DNA from: Utricularia gibba
Lineage: Eukaryota; Streptophyta; Magnoliopsida; Lamiales; Lentibulariaceae
Assembly: GCA_002189035.1 (NCBI GenBank)
Contig: CM007989.1
Coordinates: forward strand, 4,030,001 to 4,094,000
Length of the DNA: 64,000 nucleotides
Direction of reading: 5' to 3'
Notes under the pieces: generated by a model
Seen by the model: only the letters and a program-made list of their open reading frames with translations
Databases searched by the model: none
Told to the model about the DNA's origin: nothing
Program-made: the position numbers and the translations under genes
In this document: in pieces, positions 1-13,122 of the stretch
How the letters are laid out: each line of letters starts with the position of its first letter
How positions within the stretch are numbered: position 1 is the first letter of the stretch

Positions 1-397
1 ATTAGTGATATATAATTTTTTATATATTTAAATACTTTATTTTCATTTTAATTGATTGTTATAATAATATTAATAAGATTTGTTGTCCATTTGATCCAAG
101 TGCAACCGTCGTGGGTCGGCGCCACCACTCGCATCACGGCGTCGACAATATCGGGCAGCGGGGAGATGCTTGGTGGTGGTCATTAGCCGTCCATGGGGAC
201 GGACGACCATCAACAATGATACAATCCAATTGGGAAAACAATTAGATTTTTAGGTTTAAAATTTTTTTTATCATAGATATTCAAGAATTTTTATTTTTAA
301 TAAATTAATCTCATTTATCTTAATTGCGCACACATTGAAATATTTAGGCTAAAAAATTTTCTGAATCGGGTCGGTCCAGTAGCTTATTTCTAAAGGA
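1..397. other. Intergenic, no gene seen
   Basis: AT-rich sequence with one GC-richer patch at about 90-215. I found no coding frame with recognisable similarity. Confidence 0.5.
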
Positions 398-434
398 GGC
401 CCAGGCCCGGTACGACATTCCCTTTCTATAAATA
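398..434 (+). promoter_or_regulatory. Promoter-like segment: GGCCCA element and TATA box
   Basis: A GGCCCA element (398-403, the reverse complement of a site II TGGGCC motif) lies about 25 bases upstream of TATAAATA at 427-434. It is followed by a C/T- and GC-rich stretch (about 460-660) that resembles a 5' untranslated exon of a housekeeping or translation-related plant gene. No convincing protein follows, so this could be a noncoding or snoRNA-host transcript, or a displaced promoter. The motifs are seen; the function is inferred. Confidence 0.3.
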
Positions 435-1209
435 CCAATACTAGGGCTACGAAATTTCAAATGCGATACTCAGACTCTTGCAGACGCCGCCGCCTCGAGA
501 TCTCCGGCGGTCGTCCTAGTAATCCCCTCCCTCTCGGATCGTTTGTGCCTTCGATATTCTTACTTTGCGATCGGTTTCGTTCCAGTGGCATTCGACTTGC
601 GTCTGTATTTCTTCTGCAAGGTGTGCTGTTGATTGGGGAGCGTAGTCCATCTTGGCAAAGCTGAGGAGCCTTCGTGCTATGAGCAGCTTTGAATGCTAAT
701 GGACTGAAAGCAAAAAAGAAAAAAGGGAAAAATCTCTCTATTCTTTCTGTATTCCGCCGATGGATTTGCAGATAAGAACCCACGAGAGAGACATTTCAAA
801 ATTCAAATCGTCGAGTCGTCTTTTTCCGATAAAAATGTGCTTTGTTGATTGGGCTCCATGGTGGCCCGTTAATACGTGTCTGTCCGCCCCCCGCCCTCCA
901 GGCCAACTATAACCGAATTTTAAGATTATTTTTGGACAAATTTATCCGTAAAATTAATTAACGAAATTCGGTGGATTATTTTTAAAGAAAATATTAAAAT
1001 TTTGAAATGATGTAGAGGGATGAGCTGAAGCTATAGATCAGTTGGTTTTGGGCAATCAAATGAAGACAAGAAGAAAGTACGGAAGGATTTCATCCATCAC
1101 CATAGTCTTCTCTCCCAGCTTCATCTTCCCACAAGACAAAAAAGAGAACAAAAACCCTAATTTTTTGTTATCTCGTTCACAATCTTTGTCACCTCTGCAG
1201 ATTCGTTGC
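435..1209. other. Unassigned, possible noncoding exon then Dof 3' flank
   Basis: The left half is GC-rich and could be transcribed from the promoter-like segment just upstream. The right half (about 900-1209) is AT-rich and would hold the 3' UTR of the minus-strand Dof gene. Short open frames on both strands show no recognisable family. Confidence 0.35.
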
Positions 1210-1863
1210 TTAGAAGAGGGTTCCCACTTCATGATTCCCAGGAATTTCACTGTAAAACCAATTTGAGTGATGATGCGACTCTAAACCATCAAACGCCGCC
1301 AAGTTGGGGTTCCCCCAGATCGCAAGATCACTCAAGCTGGGGTTCCCCCGGAACCCCTGATCAGTATTCTTCTGAAAAAACCTGGAAACCGCAAGTGCGA
1401 GATCGTTGCTTGTGTCGTATTGCATAGTAGGCAAAGACAGGATCATGTGGTTGGGGATGGCGGGTGCAGTCGTAAGTTGGTGATCTTGAGTTCTTTTTGC
1501 AGGCGTGTTGGACCCCCTTTTGTTCCTCCGGTACCCACCGCCGACCGGGACATTCCGGAGCGTCCCACCTTTAGTCCAGTACCTTCTGCAGGACTTGCAG
1601 AAGTAGCGCGGCTGCGAGAGGCTGTAGTTGTTGTAGTAGCAGAACTTGGTGTTGGTGGAATCGCACCTCGGACATTTTAGCGCCTGCTGATCCATCGGCC
1701 TCGGCTTCCTGTCCTGCTGCTGTTTCGCTGAAACCAATACGCTCTCCAGAGTTCCCTGTCATACACATACACACATAAGTGACAATCCTTTCACCTCAAA
1801 TGCCCATCAAATAGGATGAAAACCACACCGCACCTGGTGGTGAAAGGAGTCTAAAGGATCCAT
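1210..1863 (-). CDS. Dof-type zinc-finger transcription factor
   Basis: A plant-specific nuclear DNA-binding protein that recognises AAAG cores. Two exons are proposed on the minus strand: 1863-1834 (ATG, ten codons) and 1755-1210. They are separated by a 78-nt intron with GT (CAG/GTGCGG) and AG (GACAG/GGAAC) borders, in phase 0, giving 191 residues. The frame reads on without a stop above the first TTG/GTG-type codons, and the only good ATG is in the small upstream exon, which is typical of Dof genes. The Dof finger (about residues 38-85) begins [18 protein letters not shown] and continues to [16 protein letters not shown], keeping all four zinc cysteines (C-x2-C-x21-C-x2-C). A basic GGGYRRNKR tail follows. 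The carboxyl half is short and polar for the family and ends in a His/Trp-rich segment. Close relatives are probably the DOF3.2/DOF5.3/DOF2.1 group, inferred from the finger and gene neighbourhood. Confidence 0.9.
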
Positions 1864-1974
1864 TGGCTCCCCCTTCTTCTCAGAAGACCGGATGGTGGAA
1901 CGGGAAGACGTGAAAAGCAAGGATAAGAAGAAGGACCCAAGGGGATGGAAGATGCGTGAACCATGTGGTCATCT

Positions 1975-1994
1975 AATATATATATATATATATA
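1975..1994. repeat. (TA)n microsatellite
   Basis: A run of about ten TA units, 110-130 bases upstream of the proposed Dof start codon. It lies in the promoter/5' UTR and may be length-polymorphic. Confidence 0.85.
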
Positions 1995-4366
1995 CAAAGA
2001 CACATACATAGGGACGCCATTAGGATTCAAAAATTGCTCCTCTGCGAGCCAGGAATCCCGCTTCCGCCATCTGCTGCGGTCCCGTCCAGCCTTCGGGGCC
2101 CGCCGCCGCGGACCAACTGGGCCCACACGCACCAACCCTTGGACAGTGGAGAGGCGGACCGTAGTCTTTTGTTCGTCAATTATTACTCTGGACAGACGTT
2201 TGTCTTTTGTTTGGTTTTGGGGAGTCGCCGGTTGCGGGTCTTCATTGGTTGTGGTGTTCTCTGAAACGACGCAGTTTGTAGTAATTCTGCATCAAATGCA
2301 CTCAAATGATGTTGTGACACATAAGTGAACTGTTATGTGTCCAATGGTCAACATGTATCTAAATAAATTACTTAGGCTATGCTTGATTCTTTTTTTTTTA
2401 TATAAATGTTCTTAAAAATAATAATATTATTAATTGGAGATTTTCACTACTCATTTTAATCGAAACTTGAAATAAGAGCATTAAACAAATCCTCATTTAT
2501 CTATCTTCATTTTCTTAAAAATAAAAAAAAACTTTAAATTTCTATATTTTTAAATCACAAATGATTCGATATTTCTAAATCAATTTCTAAGTTATCTATC
2601 AACTTTTTAATAATGAGCTTTTTAAAGCTCAAAATATTTTTAAAATTTGATGATATCTCATATTAATTATGAATGAAGAGGGAACATGCTTAAATTAAAA
2701 AATCCTATTTATTGTACACTAGATATTTTATCTAAAATGAAAGCATATAAAACTTTAAGAATTGAATATTCAAGGTGGACTCAATAAGATTATAGATGGT
2801 AACATTTTACTCGATTATATTTGATAATAAAATTATTTATAAAGAGAAATTGTTTTACATATATGCAATGTTAGATATGATGTGCATGGGCCCCAAATTG
2901 AGACATAATGATAGGCGGTCAAAGATCAATTGACGTGACGATTTTATTTGAAATAGATGATTGGGATGAGAGGAGCAAAAGGGAATAAAGCAGCAGCAAG
3001 GAGATGGAATTGGAATCTCTGCCGCGCCACGCCACACTCGATAAATAAATAAATACATTATTATTTTAATTGGATTGGATGCGGTGCGGACTGAAAGTGA
3101 CTGGAGTTGGAAGATGGGGACAAATGGAGGCCCCACACGGACGAATGGTCGGAGTGGCGGGTGGCCCACCATCTTATTTCGTGGTCTCCAAGAACGGAAG
3201 AAAGAATGACTGTCACTCGTCTCTCCACCACTCACTGTATATAAATATTATAATTCAAGTCTTTATATTTCATGCATTAAAATAAAAAATACATTAAAAT
3301 TAGTCAATTTAACACACACATATTACATGGGAATGATTTTGAATTGCAATTTATTTATTTTTAATGTTTAGATAAAAATTTAATTTAAATTGATTTAAAC
3401 TAATTTTAAATTTCCTATACATAAGAAAATTGATTTCCAATAAGTTTAAACAAATTGTATGTATTAATTTTAAGAGCATGTTTAATTGTATGATTTATAT
3501 TTAAATTTACATATAAAATACTATTTGATTAACTAGTGTATATATGTCAATTATGTACATTTATATTATTAATATAAATGCATTTTTTGAATATGTAGAC
3601 AAATGAGTAAGAGGTACTAATTATATCTATATTATTCAATATTCAGATTTCTATATTTGGATATTAAATGTATATTTAATTTCATTATATTTAAATATAC
3701 TAATATTTTATTATCAAACAATATATAAAAATATTTAAGAATTAATGTAATAAATGACACGTGTGCTTATTCATTTATGGTTAAGAAATATATTTTTAAA
3801 GAATTTCTAATAAAATAAAAATGGGATCTTTAAAATTTATTAAAAATAAAAAAAGAAAAGAAGTCGTTCTTATTAAATAACAAAAATAATGGAAAACATT
3901 GTTTTGTATTTAAAAATTATAAAATGGTCATCATAATGCTCATCATGCAAGAGGGAACAATAATTGTAGTGCGTGGGTCCCATTTATATTCGCCCGTTCT
4001 TACGGGGACTGGTTTTACTCCTCGATCGCCGCCGTGCTCAATGTGGAGCCCACAAAAGCGGCGTTCTTGTGGGTCCCCAGCCGTTACCACCAGCCATGAA
4101 TTATTAATTACACGTGCTTCCACCTGGGTCTCCGGCAATAAATGGGCTCAAAACTAAAAACGTGTTGGATAAGAGCAGAATCAGCCTCTTCCACGCCCCA
4201 AATTGGGCCATTGTGGAGGAGGGTACCCATAGGAAGGGAGAGAGTGGGGAGGCCTTGAAATAAAGGCCCGAAGATGTATTTCATGCTTGCTGCATTTGGA
4301 CACTCATGTATTGAAAGAAAACAAGCAGCAATAGAGCTTGAATAGGATCCAGTACCTTCAGATGCC
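1995..4366. other. Intergenic: Dof promoter and AT-rich spacer
   Basis: The first 300 bases are GC-rich and are probably Dof promoter. The stretch 2340-2850 and 3240-3900 is AT-rich with no coding signal. Two GC-richer islands (about 2980-3230 and 3960-4260) contain short open frames with no recognisable domain; the second lies just 3' of the deneddylase gene. No gene is called here. Confidence 0.5.
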
Positions 4367-5038
4367 TCATTCCTTGGTCATTAGGCTTCTCACCAAGGTC
4401 AGAATATCGCTTCTCATTCTAGAGACATGAGAGGATGTGATACCTTGCTTGATGTCTGAGAACCAAAGCTCATTCATGTCCTTGGCTTCTTGATTTGTAT
4501 ACCACTCACAAATTGCATGTGCTGTAGCAGTGACGTATAGCCCACAATCATAGCCGTTCACTTGGGTCGGCATGGTGGGGCAACCCATGTACTTAGCATT
4601 CGATTCCACATAGGAGATCACAGCCCGATAGACCCTCGTTGCATTGAGGGTGTTCAGTCCCCTGAGGCTGTCATGATGGACAACGACATTCCCATCTCTG
4701 TAGAACGCAAGCAGGCTCCAATGGGAACCTCCTTCAGCCATGTTCACATCTGCGTTGTCATTGATAGGAAAAAGTATCAGCTTCCTGGAAGACAGTTGGA
4801 GAGGTTGGAGGAAATCATTCAAGTGGGAAGCATCAGGGCACTCTTTGATCCAGAAAACAATCGAAGGGGACAGCAAGAGGAGGTCGTTTGATGGATAAAT
4901 TGAGGTTAGATGGCTGAAGTAGAAGTCGATGATGCGATCATTCAGAAAATGTGGACCACTGAGAATGCCAATGTCGGATTCCCTAAGGACAACGTCATTG
5001 TAGCTTAGAACTTTCTCATCAGCTTGTGTTCTTGGCAT
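4367..5038 (-). CDS. DEN1: NEDD8-specific Ulp1-family cysteine protease (DEN1/SENP8-like)
   Basis: Predicted deneddylase of peptidase clan CE (C48): it processes the NEDD8/RUB precursor and removes it from substrates such as cullins, in cytosol and nucleus. One uninterrupted exon of 223 residues, about the length of human SENP8 and of the plant orthologue. The start is set at the ATG giving MPRTQADEKVLSY. The frame is open 11 codons further up to another ATG, but the spacer contains a splice-acceptor-like CTGATCAG and looks like 5' UTR. The catalytic set is complete: H106 (GGSHWSLL), D123 (VVHHDSL), oxyanion Q159 and nucleophile C165 (PTQVNGYDCGLYV). The substrate-binding FLNDRIIDFYF motif is at residues 31-41. 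Short length and lack of a regulatory N-terminus separate it from SUMO proteases. It appears intact. Confidence 0.92.
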   Translation of the reverse strand: MPRTQADEKVLSYNDVVLRESDIGILSGPHFLNDRIIDFYFSHLTSIYPSNDLLLLSPSIVFWIKECPDASHLNDFLQPLQLSSRKLILFPINDNADVNMAEGGSHWSLLAFYRDGNVVVHHDSLRGLNTLNATRVYRAVISYVESNAKYMGCPTMPTQVNGYDCGLYVTATAHAICEWYTNQEAKDMNELWFSDIKQGITSSHVSRMRSDILTLVRSLMTKE

Positions 5039-6589
5039 TGGTACCGATGGCGTGAACCTGATCAGTATCATAGTAAAAAGTTCAGAATATCATAAGAAAA
5101 AAACGACTGAAGGTTAGAAACACGAGATTCGAATCGCAATGCCAAAAGTTCAGCATTTTTTTCATCAAAACCTTCATTCAATAACCCAACAGATCACTCG
5201 GAGAACCAAAACATAACCCCAAGTTCACTTCACTCGAGCATTTCGTCAAACACAGAACATCCCATCTCTAGTCATCTACTTGATCAGTGATCATTCTTTG
5301 AGAAAATTAGTCATTGAAGATCCACAGAAAAAATCCCAACATTCACACCATTATAGAAAGCAAGAGAACTCGCCTCGCCTGCAAATCAAAACAAATTCAA
5401 GTTCCCCAACACCTCGACAACTCAAAATCGTACACCACTCACTGCTCTTCGCAAACTCACTTCAATCAATCAATCAATCCTTGGTAACCAAACACCAACC
5501 TGAAAAAAAATTCTTTCAGAATCAAATCGCTGGAGTTATATCCGGCAGATTAGTAAGAACTAAGCAAGGATTGAATGAAAACCAAGCAACGGAAAACCTC
5601 TGGGGTTGAGAACAGCTCTTGGCATCATTTTACCCCAATCTCCAGATGCTTCTGGCACTTAATTCCTATCGGCGCTATCCCATTTCGTAGACGGTTAGCC
5701 CTTCAGCAAAGAAAGACGAGTATATTTTTTTCCCTCTGAAATTGAGTTAAAAAAATTAAAAAAATAAAAAAGAAAAACAGGGTGATCTAAAAACTAGATA
5801 AATAATCTGAAAACATCATTTTTGTAAGATGTTGCGACAATTCACATCTCCCTACCAGTAAAATAAGACCAATAAATCAAATTTATAAAAAAGAAACAGA
5901 ATTTAAAAAATTATTAAATTATAATTAAATCATAATCATCTATCTTCTTTTTGTATAAAATTATCCATTTAAGTAATTAACATTCATAATTTTATGTTTT
6001 ATGTTTACATAGAAAATATATCATATAAAATTAGAGAAAATCTCTTTATATAAACTATTTATTAATCTCATTCGTAATCAATGTTAGATTTATCTAAATT
6101 ATTTATGCCTTTTTTGGATGAGATCTTCTATCCTCTTTGAAAACGCAGCGTATCATTAAGATGTGTTTCATCATCAGTTGTATATCTGAATGTGGTTCTA
6201 ATATCAAATGTAATGATTCAATCTCTCTTTATATGATACTGATCGCTTCAAACACCTAATCCTTACGATATTACATTATTTACTTACATAGAATAAACTT
6301 CATGCTGAATTATAGAAAGTTTTTTCTTTATATAAACTATATCTCAATCCCATTTATAACCAATGTAAGATTTGACTAAGATCATTACATATTTTTAATC
6401 ATTCATGATAAAACAATTATATTGAATTTGAACTCTTATAAATTAAAAAAAATCACAATATAATTACAATTTAATCATAATTATATTGATAACTGATAAT
6501 TGATTTTGTGTCAATTATATTTGTGTTTTTTAGAACTCACTTAAATGAGTTTTGCCTTCTTTTTATTTCATTTTCCCTATGTTGTTAGA
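5039..6589. other. Deneddylase 5' region and AT-rich spacer
   Basis: The stretch 5040-5720 is more balanced in base composition and probably contains the deneddylase 5' UTR (perhaps with an intron ending near 5058) and promoter. From 5740 to 6580 the sequence is AT-rich with no coding signal. Confidence 0.5.
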
Positions 6590-7598
6590 AGAATTTTATA
6601 TCTTTCATACCACTTTGATCTTTTTGGAGGGAAAGTGCGTTTTGTGATTTTTCAGGTCCCGGATAAGATAAGATTCGCATCTTATCTTGAAAAACTTGGA
6701 TCTTAACCTAGAAGATATGTATCAAATTTTAGAAGATCCGGATAGAAGATTTGATGTGAGGCCATCAAGAAAGCCCGACAAGTTCTCATCATTATATAAA
6801 GATCCAAACGCGAAGATCAAAGGAATTAGTTAAGAAGGGATGACCAGAGAGTCAATTTAAGGTTTAGAGTCGAGTCCAGCATGTTTGGGATTCCTTTCCC
6901 TTCGTTTTTCATCAACTTTTGTTATTTAGAGTCAAACATGCGCGTGTGAGCACTTGCGGCTGAGGATTTGTTGTGAAGCTTTGCTTGTGGAAGTTCTGTG
7001 CATATGACTGTCTTACTATATTTTTCAGCATTTAATTTGAAGTCTGATTCTGTTTTTCGCAACGTTTTCTTTACCAACGTGATCTTTAGTACTATATAGC
7101 CCTAAGGGAATGTGGGAAAATCGAAGGTTGGCCTCAAACATCTAAGGAAAAGGGCTCAATCGGACATTGTTGGTAAGGTACATTCTGTCTAATCTGTCTA
7201 CGAGGTGAGAAGTTTAGGAGTTAAACTTGGGTGTGAGGAAAACATGGGTTATCACAAGAGGTGAAATGGTTCTGGTGGTTTGGTTGATTTCATAATCCCA
7301 CAAAATAAGGAACGGTGTTATAACGGTCACCGAGTAGCACTATTTTAACATAACACTCCCAAAGCTTGCATAAGCAGGTTAGTTCTCAAGGTTTGCACAC
7401 ACGCAATGACGAGTTTCAAGTAAAGTGGATCTTAGATCTAAGTCCACTTTTCTTATTGTTTTCAAAACCAAATCTTTCTTTTGTTTTCAATCTTTTTTTA
7501 GTTTTGTTTTAAAAAGAATATTCTCATAACAATTTCCTATGGATACGATCTTATTTTATTATTTCGACGGTTTCTGTTCACTTGCAAAATTACCATCA
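6590..7598 (+). mobile_element. Solo LTR, family A
   Basis: About 1.0 kb colinear with the 5' LTR at 30,751-31,803. Shared landmarks are the start (TTTTATATCTTTCA..), the TTGCGGCTGAGGAT block, the CGCAACGTTTTCTTTACCAA block, the repeated AAGGTTGGCCTCAAAC block, and the ACCATCA end. No internal retrotransposon sequence follows, so it is a solo LTR formed by recombination or a truncated copy. I found no clear target duplication. It sits between the deneddylase and MPK3 genes. Confidence 0.8.
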
Positions 7599-7950
7599 TT
7601 AACATAGATAAATTGAAATTTAAACTTATAAAAAATAATACCTATTAAAAAAACTAAATTTTTAATTAGGAAAAAGGTGATAGGTTTCCGATGCCAATTT
7701 GTTGGTTTTGACGATGCAATTTTACAAATAATTTATATTTTTTGATCATTAAATAATTTTACAAATAATAATGATTTCTCACGAAAATTCGAAATGAAAG
7801 CTCTATTACACAGCACCTTACCGATGACTTTTGCTACACGGCCCTGATGGTGGAAAATATTCAACGAATTAATACACAACATGGGGTACGAGGTCAGTGT
7901 CGTGTGACGTGTGTTTGTTGAAGAAGCAAACAGATAGACGCACGATCTTC
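7599..7950. other. MPK3 3' flank
   Basis: AT-rich spacer followed by the expected 3' UTR of the minus-strand MAP kinase. No other feature is seen. Confidence 0.5.
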
Positions 7951-9470
<1,520 letters not shown>

Positions 9471-9527
9471 CTTCTCTCTAATCGCTATAAAATAAACTGT
9501 ATCTCTATGTGCATGGCTATCCTCGTT

Positions 9528-9540
9528 TATTTATTTATAT
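9528..9540 (-). promoter_or_regulatory. Probable TATA box of MPK3
   Basis: On the minus strand the sequence reads ATATAAATAAAT, about 60-70 bases upstream of the MPK3 start codon. This is a usual spacing for a short plant 5' UTR. Confidence 0.55.
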
Positions 9541-9697
9541 CTGAAGAATCCAGAGGGTAGGAGAGCTGCAGTCATTGGGAGTTTCTAAGAAGGAGGGAGG
9601 TAATAGGCGAGAAATCGCGTGTAGTGGATGATGAAATGGACCGGTACAGCCGCCGGAGATCGGACGGCTGAGATGGAAGGTCGACTTTCTAGTGTGG

Positions 9698-9732
9698 GGT
9701 CAACGGGAAGTGGCGTGCGTTCCCACTTGACT
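9698..9732. promoter_or_regulatory. Paired W-boxes in MPK3 promoter
   Basis: TTGACC on the minus strand (9698-9703) and TTGACT on the plus strand (9727-9732) form two inverted W-box cores about 25 bases apart, 230-260 bases upstream of MPK3. A CCAAT core follows at 9745-9749. W-boxes bind WRKY factors, which are known MAPK targets in immunity; the link here is inference. Confidence 0.4.
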
Positions 9733-9749
9733 TTCTTCCTGCAACCAAT

Positions 9750-11262
9750 CTCAAAGGTTGGAGACTGGACAGAAACAATGGGCGTTAGTGCAATTAATGA
9801 CAAGATGACGGGTGCTTAAATTAATTACTGTTTAGGATTAGGAAAGTAATTAAATATTATGACTTATGATTAATGCATAATGATATTAAAATTTTTAATT
9901 ATTTAAGTGTACTTTTTTATTATTTAATATTTAGAAAATTATGTAGATTGTTTTCAACATTTAACCTATATATATAATTGGTTTATAAGGAATTTAATTC
10001 ATATTCATTATTTTAAAATTAGATATAATCAATTTATATTATTTTAATATTTAATAAAATTGATCGTTACTATTTAAAAAATTGATATTCTTAATTCATA
10101 TAAATATTAATGACAAATAATTTGATATAAATAATTTTCAACTATTTTTTATTACGATAAAATTTATTTATTATCACCATGTGTGAAAGCTACATGGACT
10201 CTCGAACAAAGTAAAATTAAAAAGACAAATTAAGGTTTAATAGTAATTGAGATATGTAGTTCCCATTATATAAAGCATTTGAACTTTAGAATTAATTAAC
10301 ATGATGTTGGCCCATGATTTATTTAGCCCATTTTGTAACGTAAATCCTTAGTATAATTGATAATTGTGTGTCATACGAAGTTGTACACATACTGCTACTT
10401 GTGAGACGTTTCTTGGCAACAATGAATCCACTATAGCGATTCTTATTGTAAAGATAAAATACATTTCTTTTTGTGGAACATTTTGATTGATGATAATAAT
10501 TTTTATTCTATAAACTAGATCTAGATTTCTATAATTAAATCTTCAATCTACAACCAAATTCAAGTTGTATATTTTTATTTCTTTAATAGTTTGTATATGT
10601 TTGGCTTGGTTTTTGAATTTGATGTTTCTTATTGATTTGGTTCTTCTTATAAAGTCTTTAGATTTTTTATGAATTAATCTCTATTTGCTATTATAATCTT
10701 ATATTATCATAGAATTCTTGAGATAAATCACATCAATCGTGTTGTTTTTTAGTTTAATAACACAATTTAACTGTAATTAGATTAAAACTATCAAAGTCTA
10801 TCATTAATATGATTTGAGGATCAATTTTACTAACTAATAGAATAATAACAAATCAAATATATGCAATATTCAAACTCTGAAAATAAAAATATCTAAGATT
10901 GAAAACATTAAAAACTAATCTTGGTTGACATTTTAAACTTGATAACTAAATATATTTGAAATAGCAAAAACTAAGATCAATTATGTGAATAGAGACTAAA
11001 ATTTGGGCATCAAAATGTAGGGTTTAGTATTTATAACGGCCAGCATATGGATACACATCATCATTTTTATGTCTTGCTTAGTCAAGTGACCGTTGAATGC
11101 ACGACCTGACCCGGTCCAAACTTTATAATGGAAAGACCGTATGTGAATCCAGCGTCTGATCTGTACTATGTGGCTCTTTTTCCAATTTGGACACTCTTTC
11201 AGTTATCTACATTTTGAATGTAACTTTTGGGAATCTTCGATCCGGTTGGATGGTTATAGTGA
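9750..11262. other. Intergenic AT-rich spacer
   Basis: Very AT-rich; no coding signal, tRNA or clear repeat end seen. It may contain old transposon debris too diverged to recognise. Confidence 0.45.
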
Positions 11263-12109
11263 GAGTGCATTTGATTGTTTGATACAAAGTGGATATAAGT
11301 GGGTTAATAAAAGATATCATTGTTTGGTATCTTATTAAATACTTAACTAGTTTTTAAACCAAAGTCTACATAAAAACTTTCATAAAACTAATTTGTGGGT
11401 ATTTTTTAAACCCACAAATTATATGGGTTTTGAGAATACCTATTCAATTTTTAATAATTTTGTCTTTTTTAGTACTCAAAAATTGAAAAAGTAAAATGAA
11501 TGATTGCAACATCCATTATATAGAAGACTTACAACAACCCTCATGATTAAATGACCATTGAAAGACTCACGGCGATGTAGTGAAAAAGTGGCTAATTATT
11601 GTCAACAATCTCTAGAAACATTCAAAATTGAGGTAAACATGCGTGCAGTAAACTTTTTTTTTCAGATTTAGCGTTCATGACCTAATAATATCCTATTGGA
11701 TGAAAAACTGATTACACTTAGTTGTTTTTAACATCAATGAAATTGTTTTGATTAGAAAATTATTATTTTAATTGCAAATTATGTATTTTATTTACATTGT
11801 TGATATGTAATATGAACAAGAGTTGGTTTTCTTATAAATATCAAACTCAATTCTACTGCAATGGATCTTCATTATGTATTTAATATCATTACGAAATGAT
11901 GTTTGATAACACTGTTTTTATTGTGTTTTTATATGTATTTTTATATGTGTTTTGTAGAGTCAAATGTCATTTAATGTACCAAATTGTCTACTTTTGTATA
12001 TTTATACTGTTAAGATGTGTTTATTGTGAAAATAAACTCAATTGAAAACAATTGAGCTGAAAATTCTAATATTTTCCTCTAGTATGTGTTTAAGTCTTAG
12101 TAGGGTAAG

Positions 12110-13093
12110 AGTTAATACTGTAACAACGCATTTTATGTGTTGACAAGTCAAAAGGGACAGAAAAGCTGTGCAAAATTCACTTTTTGCCAAAAGTAGTCAT
12201 CTTTTTGAAAAGATAAGATTTGGAGCTGAGATATCTTTTCTAGAAACCTGAGGAAAAGATGAAGCTATCTTTATTTTTGAGCTAAAAAAAGAAAAGGAAG
12301 AGAGAGACATAAAAGCAAACAATGGAGGGGAAAGTGCACAGTAGCGAAGTGGGAGCGAGGAGAACTACATTTCTCTGGTGAACGTCTCCGACGACCTCCA
12401 GATCTACACTTCTACACCATCTTTCCGCCCAGAAACTTGATTTCCAACAGATCTACGATCGAGAGCAACCGCTGAACATTTTATTTTCTATTTTCCTGCA
12501 CTTCGTTTTTGCGTTGAACCGCTACTGTTAATGTCTTCTTTTTTATGCTTTCTGCTGCATTTCGGTACTTTGTTGTGAATGATAAACTCTTTGTAAACCT
12601 TGTTTTAGCTTATGAACATGTTTCTGTTTAACCTTTTCATGTTTACCTTTAAGTTTCACATGCTTTTTTACTGTTCTTGTGAACCCTTGTTCTATTTTTA
12701 AGCGTTTTAAAGCTAAGTTTAAGCCTATGGACTCTCTTGAGTGACACAAGAGTCATATCCTAGTGTAAAACCCAGCTAAGTTACTTTTATTTCATGTTTT
12801 CTAAACATTCACGTTAATTTCAGTCTCTTTTCATCCCCGCAACTTATTTATTTCAGCTGCTGCTATTTTATGTCTTACGCACATTAGAGCTAAACACCCA
12901 GAAAAACCCCTTTATTTTCAATTAATGTGATAAATTTCAGGAAATTGCAACCATTCTCTGTGGATTTGATCTTTGCTTGTCACACTACATTAATTCCTGT
13001 GATTTGTGTAGTAGAATAGCTAGGTTTATAAATTTATTTTGATGCGTTGAATGTGCTAGATCGCGACATTTAACCCATTCTAAACGTTCATCA
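12110..13093 (+). repeat. Possible solo LTR nested in Harbinger element 1
   Basis: A roughly 1-kb block with base composition unlike its flanks, interrupting the Harbinger element. It begins with a TGT-type start near 12,118 and ends with TTCA just before transposase sequence. Near its 3' end is the phrase CTCTGTGGATTTGATC, resembling the end region of Ty3-type LTRs. No internal domains or target duplication were confirmed. Confidence 0.3.
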
Positions 13094-13122
13094 ATGTTCC
13101 ATCTACATGTTATGGATACTCT

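Noticed and set aside
461-664. Plus-strand open frame of 67 codons
   Set aside because: No recognisable family; more likely a 5' UTR-like stretch with chance coding.
4562-4891. Plus-strand 109-codon frame opposite the deneddylase
   Set aside because: It is the antisense shadow of a gene whose full catalytic motifs are on the minus strand.
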